Positions 45,456 to 57,837 of a stretch of DNA of 64,000 nucleotides are shown here, in pieces (positions within the stretch are counted from its first letter, which is position 1; each line of letters opens with the position of its first letter). A program made the position numbers and the translations under genes. This stretch comes from Manis javanica (taxonomy: Eukaryota; Chordata; Mammalia; Pholidota; Manidae), in assembly GCF_040802235.1 (NCBI RefSeq), contig NC_133164.1, positions 90,016,302 through 90,080,301 on the forward strand, read 5' to 3'. The notes below the pieces were generated by a model. It was not told where the DNA came from, searched no databases, and saw nothing but the letters and a program-made list of their open reading frames with translations.

Positions 45456-48400
45456 ACAGAACATTACATGTAACAGCAGCAGGATACACACTCTCCTTAA
45501 GTGCACATGGAAAATTCTCTAGGATAGATTATATGTTGGGCCACAAACAAATCCTAATAAATTTAAGATTCAAATTATATCAAGTATCATTTATGACCAT
45601 AATAGTATGAATTCAGAAATATATTACAAGAGGAAAAGTGGAAAATTCACAAATATGTGCGATTATACAACATGTTACTAAACAACAAATGGGTCAAAGA
45701 AATCAGAAAGTATCTTGAGACAAATGAAAATGGCAATACAACATACAAAACTTACAGCATGCAGCAAAAGCTGTTCTAAGAAGAAATTCATAGCAATGAA
45801 TGCCTACTTTAAGAAACAAGTAAGATCTCAAATAAACAGCCTAAGTTTATACCTCATGGAACTAGGAAAAAAATAAAACTAGATAAAGAACAAACCAGAC
45901 CCGAATTTAATAGAAGGAAGGAAATAACTAAGATCAGAGTGGAAATAAATGAAACAGATTTAAAAGACAATAGAAAAAATGAAACTAAGAGCTGGTGTTT
46001 TTTTAAAAGATAAAATAGACACATCTTTAGCTAGATGCACCAAGAAAAAAAGAAAAGACTCAAATAACGTAAATTATAAATGAAAGAGGAGACATTACAA
46101 CTGATACCACACAAATACAGAGAATCAAAAGACTACTATGAACAATTATATACCAACAAATTGGACAACATAAAATAAATACAAAAATTCACAGAAACAT
46201 ACAGCCTACCAACACTGAATCATGAACAGAAAATCTGAGCAGACCAATTACTAGTTGAGATTAATGCAGTAATAAAATACCTGTCAACAAAGTCCAGAAC
46301 CAGATGGCTTCACTGATGAATTATACTGGACATTTAAAAACAAGCTAATACTGATACGTCTGAAACTTGTCCAAAAAATAGTAGAGGAGAGAATACTTCC
46401 AAACTCATTGTATGGGGTAAGTGTTATCCTAATACCAAAACAGACAATGACACTACAAGAAAAGAAAAATTAATGCCAATATCCCTGATGAACAGAGATA
46501 TAAAAATCTGCAACAGAATATTAGCGAACCAAATTCAGCAGAACATTAAAAGGATCATACACCACAATAAACTGTGACTGATAGTGAATACTAGAGATGT
46601 CGGATGATTTAACACCTCTCCATCAGTAAATGTGATCTACCACATCAATAAAATGAAGGATAAAAATCATATTATCTCAATAGATGCAGACACAATTTCA
46701 ACATCCTTTCATAATAAAAACTCTCAGCAAAGTGGGTATAGACGGAATGTACTTCAACCTAATAAAGGCCATATATGACAAACCCACAACTAATATTATA
46801 CTTACTGGTGAAAAGATGAAAGCTCATCCTCTTAAGATCAGGAACAAAAGAAAGATGCCCACCTCTCAGCACTCCTACTCAATATAGTACTGCAAGTTCT
46901 AGCCAGAGTAATTAGGCAAGAAAATGAAATAAAAAGTACCCAAATTAGTACAGAAGTTGAATTTTCTCTGTTTGTAGAAGGCATATCATAGAAAACCCTA
47001 TGTTACAGGAAAACCCGTATTATAGAAAACATATATAGAAAACCTTAAAGACTCTACCAAAACACTGTTAGAACTGATAAACACAGGCTACAAAATCAAA
47101 ATACAAAAATCAGTTGAATTTCTACACACTAACAACAAAGTATCAGAGAAGTTAGGAAAAAGAATCCTATTTACAATAGCATGAAAAGAATAAGATACCT
47201 GGGAATAAATTTCACCAAGCAGGTGAAAGATCTACACACTGAAAGCTATAAGACATTAACAAAGGAAACTGCAGAAGACACAAATGAATGGAAAGACATA
47301 CTCTACTCATGGGATTGGAAAAGTCAACATTGTTAAAATGTTGGCATACTACCCAAAGCCATGTGCAGAATCAATGCAATCCCTATAAAACTTCTAATGG
47401 CTTTTTTTCCCACAGAAATAGAACTACCCTAAAATTTGTTTGGGACCACAAAAGACCTGAATAGCCAAAGCAGTCTTGAGAAAGAACAAAGCTAGAGGCA
47501 TCACGCACCCTGACTTCAAACTACATTACAAAGCTTTAGTATTAACAGAGTGGGTTTAATACTAAAACAGTATTGGCATAAAAACAGACACAAAGATCAG
47601 GGAACAGAATAGAGAGTCCAGAAATAAACCCACACATACATAGTCAATTTATGACAGAGAAGCCAAAAATATACATTGGGGAAAGGACAGTCTCTTCAAT
47701 AAATGATGCTGGGAAAACCGGACAGCTATGGGCAAAAGAACAGAACTGGACTACTGTCTTACCCCATACACAAAAGTAACTAAGAGTAGACTAAAGTCTT
47801 TAATGTAAGAACTGAAGTAAAACTGCTAGATGAAAATACAGGGGATAAACTTCTTGACCCTGATCTTGATACTTTTCTTTGGATTAGACACCATAAAGAA
47901 AGGCAACAAAAGCAAAAATAAACAAGCAGGACTACATCAAACAAAAAAGCTTCTGCACACAAAAACATCAACAAAGTGAAACTTCAACCTAAGAATAGGA
48001 GAAAATACTTGCAAACCATTTATTTAATAAAGAGTAAATACCCAAAATATATAACAAGCTCATACAACTTAATGCAAAAAGCCTAAACAATCTGATTAAA
48101 AAATGGGAAGAGGAACTAAATAGACATTTAGCCAAATCCAATGTACGAATGGCCAATAGGTACAAGAAAAGATGCTCAATATCACCAATTATCAGGAAAG
48201 TGCAAACCAAAACCCCAGTGACGTACCACCTCACACCTGTCAGAATGCCTATTATCAAAAAGACCAGGAAATAACAAGTGATGTGGGGATGTGGAGAGAG
48301 GGGACCCTGTGCAGTGTCAGCAAGGATGTAAGCTGGTATGGACATTAAGGAAAACAGAAGTTCCTCAAGAAATTAAAAACAGAACCGCCACATGACCCAG

Positions 48401-48572
48401 CTGTGGGGCAAAGCCCTGACAGCTGTTTTCTTTTTGGTAATGCAAGTGCCTGACTTAAGCTTGGGCTGCTGAGGAATCCTTTTCAAAGAGGCAAGATATA
48501 CATAATCACCTTAATGTGTATTTTAAATATCTCACAATTTTGCCAATTATACCTCAAATAAAAAAAAGAAAA
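45456..48572 (+). mobile_element. L1 ORF2 and 3' end, 5'-truncated
   Basis: It starts inside ORF2 (gtgcacatggaaaattctct; gccacaaacaaatcctaata) and runs through RT and the C-terminal domain (aaaagacctgaatagccaaa) to a 3' tail attatacctcaaataaaaaa at 48547. Frames are broken throughout and many short open frames on both strands are shadows. It is antisense to OSBPL1A. Confidence 0.85.
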
Positions 48573-48579
48573 GCTCTTC

Positions 48580-49030
48580 TACACCCTGCCCATATTTCAA
48601 GGCCCAGGTCAAGTATCTCCTCAACTACTCTAGTAAGTACTCGTCTCTCTCCTCTTCCAGATCCTGGAGTGCACGATCTGCATCTCACAATTTAGCAGTT
48701 GATCACATAGATTCTATTGCCTGCTGTTACTATGTCACGGGTACTGACCAGCTTACTTTGCTAACCACACAGTAATTGAATTCCTGAAGGCAGGAACAGT
48801 ATCTTATACTCTGCCTGTATCCTCATCCCCCCAGGGAGAGAAGCACACACCACAGGTGCCCCTGCCCCGTGTACGCCTTGGTATTCCCTCTGCCTGCTGA
48901 GCTGCTTCCTACTCAGCACTTCCCACAGTGCATTGTACTTTGTTGACTTTTCCACTGAAACACAAGCTCCTTGAAGTCAAAACCCTCTTGCTTACTGATG
49001 CACAATAGTTCACATGGTGAATGTGCAAAA
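48580..49030 (+). repeat. L2-like fragments
   Basis: aaggcccaggtcaagtatct and gaattcctgaaggcaggaac resemble the 3' half of L2. They are diverged, and the 48761-48955 open frame is spurious. Confidence 0.45.
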
Positions 49031-49469
49031 AAGTAGGTTATAAAGCAACATGCCGCCAAATATTCTAATTTTGTAAAATACATGTTTTACAGATTCAGAA
49101 ACAAATATTAGAAGGTCACAGCACCAAAAAGTTAAAAATTAAAAGGTTGCCTATAGGAGTTCACAGTACAGGTAATCTTAATTAGTTTCTTCTGTTTTTT
49201 TCTGTATTTTCTAAAATCCCAAATGAGCATGTATTGCTATTTTAATCAGAGGTAAAACAAGACATTAAAACCTAACTTTTTCAGCCTGGCAGAAGGAAAG
49301 GATGGGGCAGCTAACAACTTTGAACCACAGAAACTGGACCACTTTAGAACATACACCCTGATGTGTTATCATAATACATACAAGAGAAAAGCAAATTGTA
49401 AATGTGAAGATAAAAAAAAGTAATCAAATACACTCAGGTTAGTCCAGTCCCAAGTTCCAGAATAATAAA

Positions 49470-49700
49470 ATATCGTTGTTAAAATGAATTCTGAACAGAA
49501 AGCAGGATGGGGGCTTCCAGGGGCTGGGGAGTTGTCATTTAAGGGGTGTGGGTGGCAGTCCTGCAAGATGGAGAGCGATCCGTGGGTGGGTGGATGACGG
49601 TAACGGCTGCACAGCAATTGCCAGCGCTAATGCCGCCATACTGCACGCTTAAAAATGGTTAAGATGGTCAATTTACCTTGTATGTTTTTTCACAATTTTT
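49470..49700 (+). mobile_element. L1M-type 3' end
   Basis: gcttccaggggctggggagt, gatggagagcgatccgtggg, ctgcacgcttaaaaatggtt and a final acaatttttaaaaag are typical of an old L1M 3' UTR. The fragment is a few hundred bp with no coding content. Confidence 0.65.
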
Positions 49701-49719
49701 AAAAAGAAAATAATGGGCT

Positions 49720-49885
49720 CTGAGATCACCTAATGCTCGTGCCACAATAAGTCCCTCACCACTCCCCAAAGTGGGCATTTCATCACATGCCTCACAGGGT
49801 TACAAGATTAATTCATATGAAATACAACGGTGCCAAGCATATGCCAGGTGAGCAATAAATGTTAGCCATTATCATTACCAGGAAT
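49720..49885. repeat. MIR-like SINE fragment
   Basis: tgccaagcatatgccaggtg and agcaataaatgttagccatt are typical of a MIR 3' end. The 5' part (accactccccaaagtgggca) is weaker. Confidence 0.55.
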
Positions 49886-52800
49886 AACGCACGCCAAGAG
49901 TGCCGAATCCTCTAGGGCTGTGTACAGGAAGGAGGCGGCAGAGGCTGGAATCCTCCACCGTGCAGCATGGGCGGCTGAGCCGCAGAGAAGCTTCTGGCAC
50001 GGCGGCACAGCCTGCGGGCGCTGACCTTCCCAGGTGAGGGGCTGAGGGACAGGACGCGTGCTCCTCCCGGACCCTCAGCCAGGAGGTTCTCGCTGTGGGC
50101 CACCCAAACTGTCAGGGCTTTACCCCAAGGTGACGTGGGTTCACGCCGGTGGGGCCCAGCCCTTTCAGGCCACTGGATGTAACACAAACTATGCTATTTC
50201 TGGCTCGGCTCTTCTCGTGTTTCTACATTTTGCTTTGTTGTGCACAAGAGCACGGTGAGATTTATTTTAAAGGAATTTAAAGGATTTATTCATTAAAGGA
50301 GTGAAGAACTTTATCCATAAAAGCTTTATTTTTTTTTCTAAAAAAACACAAGGAGGGCTATAAAATCCTCACTGAGGGAATAAGAAATGTGCTGGGGCCG
50401 ATGCAGCATTTTTACCCCCTGCCAATTTGTCAGACGCAATGGGCCCTGGCCTAGGGACTTACCTTCCATTTCTCAAGCAACACTGCGTACACTGCCTCCC
50501 TACCCAGGTTCCTCCCTGGGAAAATATACAGGCAAGAATGCGGCAGTCAAGTGTCCACTAGCCACGGGCTGCTCAACACCAGCTAGAATTTACGCTCCTT
50601 ACATGAGCAAGTACAGGAAAGAGTGTGGTGAAAACGAGACCAAGGCGCCAAGGGTGTGGCTTTATCAATTTAGTGGGTGGATTGTTTTTTGATCATTTGA
50701 AAAGCTCCTAAAATTCTGGAAGGTTCTTTAAATCCAACTTTGTAACTTAGATTAATTTAAACACCTTTCTACTTCTTTTAGTAACTCAGAATGTAAGCAT
50801 TCAAGGAAATGAAAGGCAGAAATTTGGGCCAAATTAAAGAATGGGTGCAGAAGGGAAAGAAAAGACCACAGAGAACATACCTAAGTCCAGACTGCCGCAA
50901 CAATAACCAGAGCCCCTCAGGGCAGCATACATGACGTGCTATTTTAGAACAGAATAATGGACTTGCCCTGTTACTGCCTCTATTAGTCTGTGATTATTTT
51001 AACTGTTAAAATCTACAGTTCCCTGGACATGTAATGAAAAAACTCAGTGACTTTACTAACTGTATTTCATTCCTTCTTGGAAATTCAGAAACACCACTTT
51101 CACTCCCAATACAATGAAGTTTGGGTATTGGATTCTTTTTGTATTGTCTACACCTTACTGGTACTGTAGGAATACAACAAAGCACTGTGAAGGTCAGGCT
51201 GCAGGAAGAAACAGCAACTAGAATATGTTTATTGCTGGGATCCTTCAGTCAGCTGGAAAAACTAAATATTTATGCCAGGAAATTCTACCTTGTGACCCAG
51301 CTAAAAGCAAAGTTTAAATTTACCCGTGTAAATTAATAGCAGCCCATGATGAACCTGAAAAATTCTTAATTGTAATTGCTCATCAGCTGACAAACTGAGA
51401 AGAACAAAAAAAAAAAAGAGAAGGCTGCTTTGCTACTTGAGCACTATACAAACAACCTGAAGGCAAGGCTAGGTCTGATTCCAACTGAAATGTTAAGTAT
51501 CTTACATATATGGAAGTCTAGCATCATAATGCCCAAATGCACACATATTTCATACCTGAGTCATACAGAGAAACTCAACTTAGGTTTTAGGCTAAGTCCG
51601 TCTGCTCCTCTGCCCAGGCAGCAGCCTGAGGCCACGGCCCTCTCCAGCGTGTAACCCATGCGGGCTTCCAGGCTCTTCACTGACAGTCAAGAGCTGGCAG
51701 CGTTCTTGGCTGTGCCTCTGGCAAGATGCAGGTGGCACCGGATCCTTCCTCCACGACACGCCTCCCTCCCACAGCTACCAGGGACGTAAAAAATTCATCC
51801 TTCTTACGCTTAAGGGCCTCACAGGCTCAAAGGTCTCTTTCCCATCTAGTGCTACTCAGTCTCCTTCCTCTCCACGAGATGTTTACCAGCTAGTAGTCTC
51901 CAAGGCATGAGAAGTTTCCGCCACCTGAAGGCCGCTGACCACGCCCAGCTGTCAGTCAGACTTCACAGGGCAGCATGAAAAACGCCTGTGGCCTCGTGCC
52001 CTGTGTCCTCAACCATCACAGCCAGCCCGGGCGGAATGCGACAGGGGAATGGGAGGCAGATCCTCACCTGCAAATGGAGGAACTGAGGAGCAGGAAAGGG
52101 GTACACGTCTGCATGTGAACCGCACATGATGGGCATTTAACCCAAGACGGGACACCCCCCAGCTAGGAACGCAGGACTACCGCAACCCACTGGGGCCTGG
52201 ACCACACCCCGGCCCCAACGCCGGGCTCACTCACGGCACAGAGACCACTGGAGCCCATAGGCGGGGTGCTGTGTGGGGACTGGCATCCGGATGCCCAGCT
52301 GCCACAGATACTCTCGCCTAAGAACAGACCCAGCATGCACCCCGCTCTTCCTCTGTGCCCAGTTCTCCATTTACAACTGACCTTCTGCAACTTGGGGAAG
52401 GAAAAAAAAGACACACCTCACACCATCCTGAATCACAGTATAATATTCTTGCTCTGAAGTGTAAACATCTTCAGAGCACCAAACGACGGGAGATTTGAAA
52501 TACAGTACTGGCATCAGGGAAGCCTCTTCTAACGAAGGCGCTATTAATCTGCATGAGGCTCCATCCTTCCCCTGCTTCAGTTGAGGGAAAGATCTGACTA
52601 GAAACAGGCCATTTCTCCCAGATCTGGATATTCTGATTTCCAATCATTGTAGATTGAGGTGGTAAAGATGTTAACTATACTGACGCTTCTCTTCCCTGAT
52701 TCTCAAGTGTTTATGCCATACCGGATTTGGCAAAGCTCAAACTTTTGTCTAGATCTCTATCCACAGTGACATATACTAACCTGTCTGAATACAAAAACAA

Positions 52801-55800
52801 CACACTCTGGACAGTTAGCTGACTTGGGGACCATCTGAGTGCCGTCTGGCTCTGCGGTTATGTGGCAGGCTTTCTGCATCAAGTGATGAGCTAATCTGTG
52901 GTTTTGAGGGAAAAATTTGCAACCTCATAGTAAGATTAAAAGCATTTCAGCAAAATGTATTATGTTGGCAAAGGTGTATTTCAGTGAAAAATATTTCAAT
53001 TTTCTCAAACCCTTCTCAAAGTCGCGAGGTGCGTGTGCGAGAGGAAACAGATGACTGAGCTGAGGGCCTTACTAAAGCTTCTCCCGCACATCTCCCAGCG
53101 ACCGAGACACCTGCTACTCCACTGGAAGGTAACAAGGCCTTTTGCAAGTTAAGAGTTTTCCAAATTTTTGTCTTCAAAAACACTGAACAAGTCCTGATTG
53201 AGTTGTCAACTTATGGATCATAAAAAAACAATTTTTGATAATATATTATCATGTGATTTTTGGCATATAGTTGGGAAAGGGTCAAAGAACCGAATGATAT
53301 TGCCAGATATTAAAAAAACCCACCAAACTCCTACTCCCATCTGTCTATTAACATGAGCAGTTTCTTAATCCTTGAACCTATTAAAAAATAAGAACATAAT
53401 TGTTACTGAAAATCCTGTCTCATTCTAGCAATAGGTGATATTCCTTCTGATCTCTATATCCAACAGAAAAAATCCTTTTTTCAAATAATATTTTACCTTT
53501 TATGTTAATATTTTCATAAATTTTGTAATGTTATCTTGATCACCTCACATACTAACATTTGTAAGAATAACTTGATGCAAAGAAACTTTTAGTGCTAAAG
53601 TCTTATGGTCACAGGATATAAATTTTTTAATTTTAGTTTTTACGTGTATTTTTGTGATAGCAAAGTATGGTAGGGTATTCAATAAAAGACCTTTCAAGAT
53701 AAAAAAAATTAAGTTAGGATAATATTCTAATAGGAATTGAAAATAGGAATGGAAAAATGAGTTAAAGGAGCAAATGGAACTATAAACTTTTCAACTCAAG
53801 AGCTTGTTCTTATATTTAAATCTCCATGTATTCTACTGATTATCTTTAAAAGAGTGGTATAATAGTTCTACTTTTAAAAGTCAGTATTTATAATAGACAC
53901 TTTGCATCTCTTATAATGATCTAACACTAATATTCTAGGACGCCAACATATTTAGCAAACACAGGACAGCACAGGCACGACCCCAGGCACAAGCATCTCC
54001 TCAGACTCTCTGCCTCATCTGCCTCAGTTTCCACCAACCGTGACCTCACCTCTGGGTGAGCCCTGCTGAAAATCCTAAAGGGATAAGAAGAGGAAGAAAA
54101 CAGGGGGAACACAGGACAATGGGGTTAGGAGATTAGAGTACTCCAACAAAATGACAATGGGGGTAAGGCAATGAGGAACAAAGCTTTCAAACTACTAGCC
54201 AATATCAGTATGAGTTCTGAGCTGGGACTCTGATAAAGCTTCCATCTTACAGAGATTTAGGATTGAATACCAGTTATATAAAGTATTCATTTCATGTAGT
54301 ATAATCCAACATTTGGTAACATAATCCTGTCCAAAACAGATTGGGAGAAAAAAATAGAAGGGTGCCATTAGTTTTGTAAATCTGAGTCTCCTTATTCTTT
54401 TTGGAAAAAAAGCAAAGCAAAATGTGTATGTATGTGGAAATAGAGGATGGGGGCAAAGTGAGCCTGGCTGGAGACTTTCCTTCATGATTAAGACAAAATT
54501 GTACCTAGACCATATCTGGCAGATTAAGCACTTACAATGAGTTCCTAGTATTCTGAATAATGATTTTACACCATAAAAGTTTATCATTGTAATGAGGGCC
54601 ATTAATTTCAGAGAAAGTTAGGACTGGAACCCAGTTCAGTTTAGAATTGTAAGGTCCTCAGCGGCAGGACCTTCACTGTCTGCCCGCTGAGCTGGTGTGC
54701 TCAAGTCCACAAGATACCAGGAAAAGCTACTGTTCAGTATCAGATTTCCTTTGCTACTTTTAAGACTCATTCTTATGCAATTAAGAAACTGGGAATGTGA
54801 AGCCAGGGTAAGAACAAGCTGAAGGGTATGTACGTGGCTGTTGTAACTGAGATTCCCCCCGCAGAAAAGACCTGAAGTAAAGGGTGTGGATCGCTAAGTG
54901 CGACAGAATCACAAAAAGTGTAAAGGGGGATCAAAAAAATCCTTCACCTTGAAGTTAAATGTAACAAAGTCTATGGATACTAAAGTGTTCTAAGTTTTGA
55001 CCTATTTTCCTTTGGGGGGTAGAAGGAAGAAGATACAAAGGGGTTGGTACCAAAAATTACTTTCAAAATCTTATTTTAGTGATGATATCTGCATTTCTCT
55101 CTCACATTACACCACACCTTAGATCTCTACTGTTGCCCACACTCACACCTTTGGATGGCTTCCCGTGCCTGTGGAAGGGGGTCCTAGCACAAAGCCCAAA
55201 GCACAATACTTCTAAATGCTAGATAGTTTCCTTTCAGTCCACATTAATAAATATTCCTCTACAATACTAGTCTCTTATAAGACCTTGGCAGAGAATGCTT
55301 TCCAAAAATAATATTTCCCCTGCAGTTCTTTCTCTACGATTTTATTAAGTTCTATAGATGTAAGTTTCAAAACATTCTTTTGTGTCCTTTCAACCCAAAC
55401 AGCTCTGCTTTTATTTGTTTTATTTTATTTGTGATTCAGCATGAGTGTTTATTGCTCAAATAAGTTCTACCCCTAAAATAAAAGTACACCATTCTTCTAG
55501 GGAAAGAAAGTATCTTTCAAAATTGGATTGTATTCGAAATGTTATATAATAATGTTGCAACAATGTTATGTTAGATTATACTTATATATTAAGCCTGTAT
55601 AATCGAACATAACATTATTTCATAACATTATTTCCCACATTTTAAAAGAACAGTTAGCCTCCATTTAGATCAGAAAGCTTGTGTTTGATATAAACTAGAT
55701 CATTACTAGCCACAAACCTTAGCATACTCATGACACCATCGCTGGATCTGATACCCAGTGAGACAAGAGATGGCAGGAGACAGACTCCAGCAAGACAATA

Positions 55801-56289
55801 CAGAAAACTGTACTTTCCACGATGGCCAAAAAACTAAGCCACACCTGAGGTTTTCATACAAATTCTTGTTCACCAAATAGCCTTAGGTGTAGGTAACCAA
55901 TTCTACAGTAAGTGTGGGTTGCATCAGCAGGTTGTAAAATCAGTTTAATGAGTTGGAATCAGTATTAATTTAGTAGCAAATATTATTTGTTGTGATGATG
56001 AGTATTCCTTTCATGAAACTGGCTTTAATTTTAAACATACATGTATACATGTTTGCACACTGGATCACAAAGGCAAATATATTTACTAAGGGTTTGAAAA
56101 ATATCGATTCTGTAGAATATAAGTATTTTTGCCCTAGGATTCCAGTTCCAAAGAGACAAGTATTATTAACATCTTATTTAAGAACATATACATTTGTTTA
56201 CATACATTTGGTTTCTCCTAATGAGTCTTAATATAATCAAAATAGGACTGGAGCCTAGCCATTTGGATTCTCTGCTCTGATTACCTACT

Positions 56290-56505
56290 GACAATAATAT
56301 CGAGCATTATGCTAAAGCTGGGACTATCTTAGCCATCTTACGTAAATTCTCTTATTTCTCTCTCAATGCGCCTATAAGGTACAAATTACTCTCCGAACTT
56401 TACACAGGTAAAAACACTACTCAGGGAAGGGGCAGCTGGCCCGGGGTCTCACAGACAGGAAGCTGCAAGGCCAGGACAAATCCCACCATCCGGCTGCAGA
56501 GTTTA
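56290..56505 (+). repeat. MIR SINE
   Basis: The sequence follows MIR order: gcattatgctaaagctggga, acaggtaaaaacactactca, cagctggcccggggtctcac and aggacaaatcccaccatccg. It is moderately diverged. Confidence 0.6.
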
Positions 56506-57433
56506 GTTGACTTACTCTCCACGCAGGAGAACCAGAAAAGACTTGTTTCAAATTATGCTTCTGGGATTTGCTTTTTGGAAATGACACTTAGGAAGTCCCA
56601 GATGACACTGCCCCATGCAGGGACATGAGGGAAATGCCACAGTGGACACATCACCAGCTGAACGGATTCACACATCAGAATGAAAATGTTGAGAGAGTGA
56701 CTGCTCAGTGCAGGGAAAGGTCTTGGCATACTCCCGGGTTAGACACTGAAGTGCAAAATTCAAAAAGGTAATGTCCAGACAGGTTGTTTAACAGCTTAGG
56801 ACTCAGATATGTTTCTAAATTTCCTTCATTCTAGTTGGTCAAAGGTCATGCTAGAAGAACTGGATCTTTGCTCAGAATTCTGGCCTGACTGACATCGGGG
56901 CGGTGATGTGGACTCTATTTTAAAGGGAATCCAAGGACTTACAGAACACTAAACTTTCCCATTTGCTGCCCTCCCTCAAAGTATCAGATCTACCTGCACA
57001 GCTAACTATGCAGATACACACTCCAAACATCTAATGTACTACACTTCAAAATCAATGTATAAAAATTCCTCTGCACACAGATGTGTAAGTGAAATTACAT
57101 TCTACATTATGGGGCTTCTGTTCTTTCTGAGGGAATTTCTGGATAATTCTGTGGGGAAATACAAATGTGGTGTGACAGCAGGAAAAGAATATTTTCTTTT
57201 CGTATTTCCTTACAATGAAGAGTCACATTAAAGCCATATTAAATGGCATAAAGAGTGGTTCAAATTTTGTCAGGAAAACCTAATATAAGACTCTTCCCAA
57301 TTTCCGATTCTGAAGTTTCCAAAAACATGGTTGTGCGCCACTTTAATGCCGACATTAAGCCTCCCTTTCAAAGGATATGCAATGAAACACATATTTGCTC
57401 GATGTCATGTTATAAAATTGATAGTTAATTTAC

Positions 57434-57509
57434 CATTCCAATACATTTTCTGAGGATGCTCCAGATACTGAAGTCATTTCTGGAAAACATAGGGGAGGGC
57501 AAGCTTGTT
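57434..57509 (-). CDS. OSBPL1A: OSBPL1A exon: TSLPSPMFSRNDFSIWSIL
   Basis: A 76-nt exon (acceptor ttttttcag, donor GGAATG|gtaaat). After one base completing a Lys/Arg codon it encodes TSLPSPMFSRNDFSIWSILR and KCIGM. It is the N-terminal ORD segment and the most 5' coding exon I can identify in the window. It joins directly to the 43592-43726 exon (GM|ELSKI). Confidence 0.93.
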
Positions 57510-57837
57510 CTGAAAAAATAAAAGAAAAATAAAGATTTAATTTTAATGCCATTAACATTAGGAAGGAAAAGCTACTGCCATTAATAAGAATCTTAAAAAT
57601 GTACATGTACAGAGACACCTTAAAAATATACATGGTTGTAGATAGAATAAAACAGGCTGTACCTCTGTTCCCTGCTATTTTGACCCCTGAAAAGCTTCAC
57701 AGCAGATCAACTGGCCCTATGTTTTCAGTATTGTTTTCACCTTAATTCTCCTAGCTCTCCCCCATTGGTGTTCAGCTGTTTGGACCACCTCACAAGTATG
57801 CTGTGCTAGCACATCTGACCCTGCTGTTTGGTTCTTC

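Larger units (their letters stand above)
43727..57433 (-). other. OSBPL1A: OSBPL1A intron (13.7 kb)
   Basis: This is the largest OSBPL1A intron in the window. It contains an L1 (45440-48572), L2- and MIR-type fragments and an L1M 3' end. Apart from these, 49900-56280 is unique-looking. A CpG-richer GC stretch lies at 49910-50160, with no exon that I can support. Confidence 0.8.

Noticed and set aside
45456-48345. Open frames of 60-118 codons at 46684, 47780 and 47989
   Set aside because: Pieces or reverse shadows of a decayed L1 ORF2.
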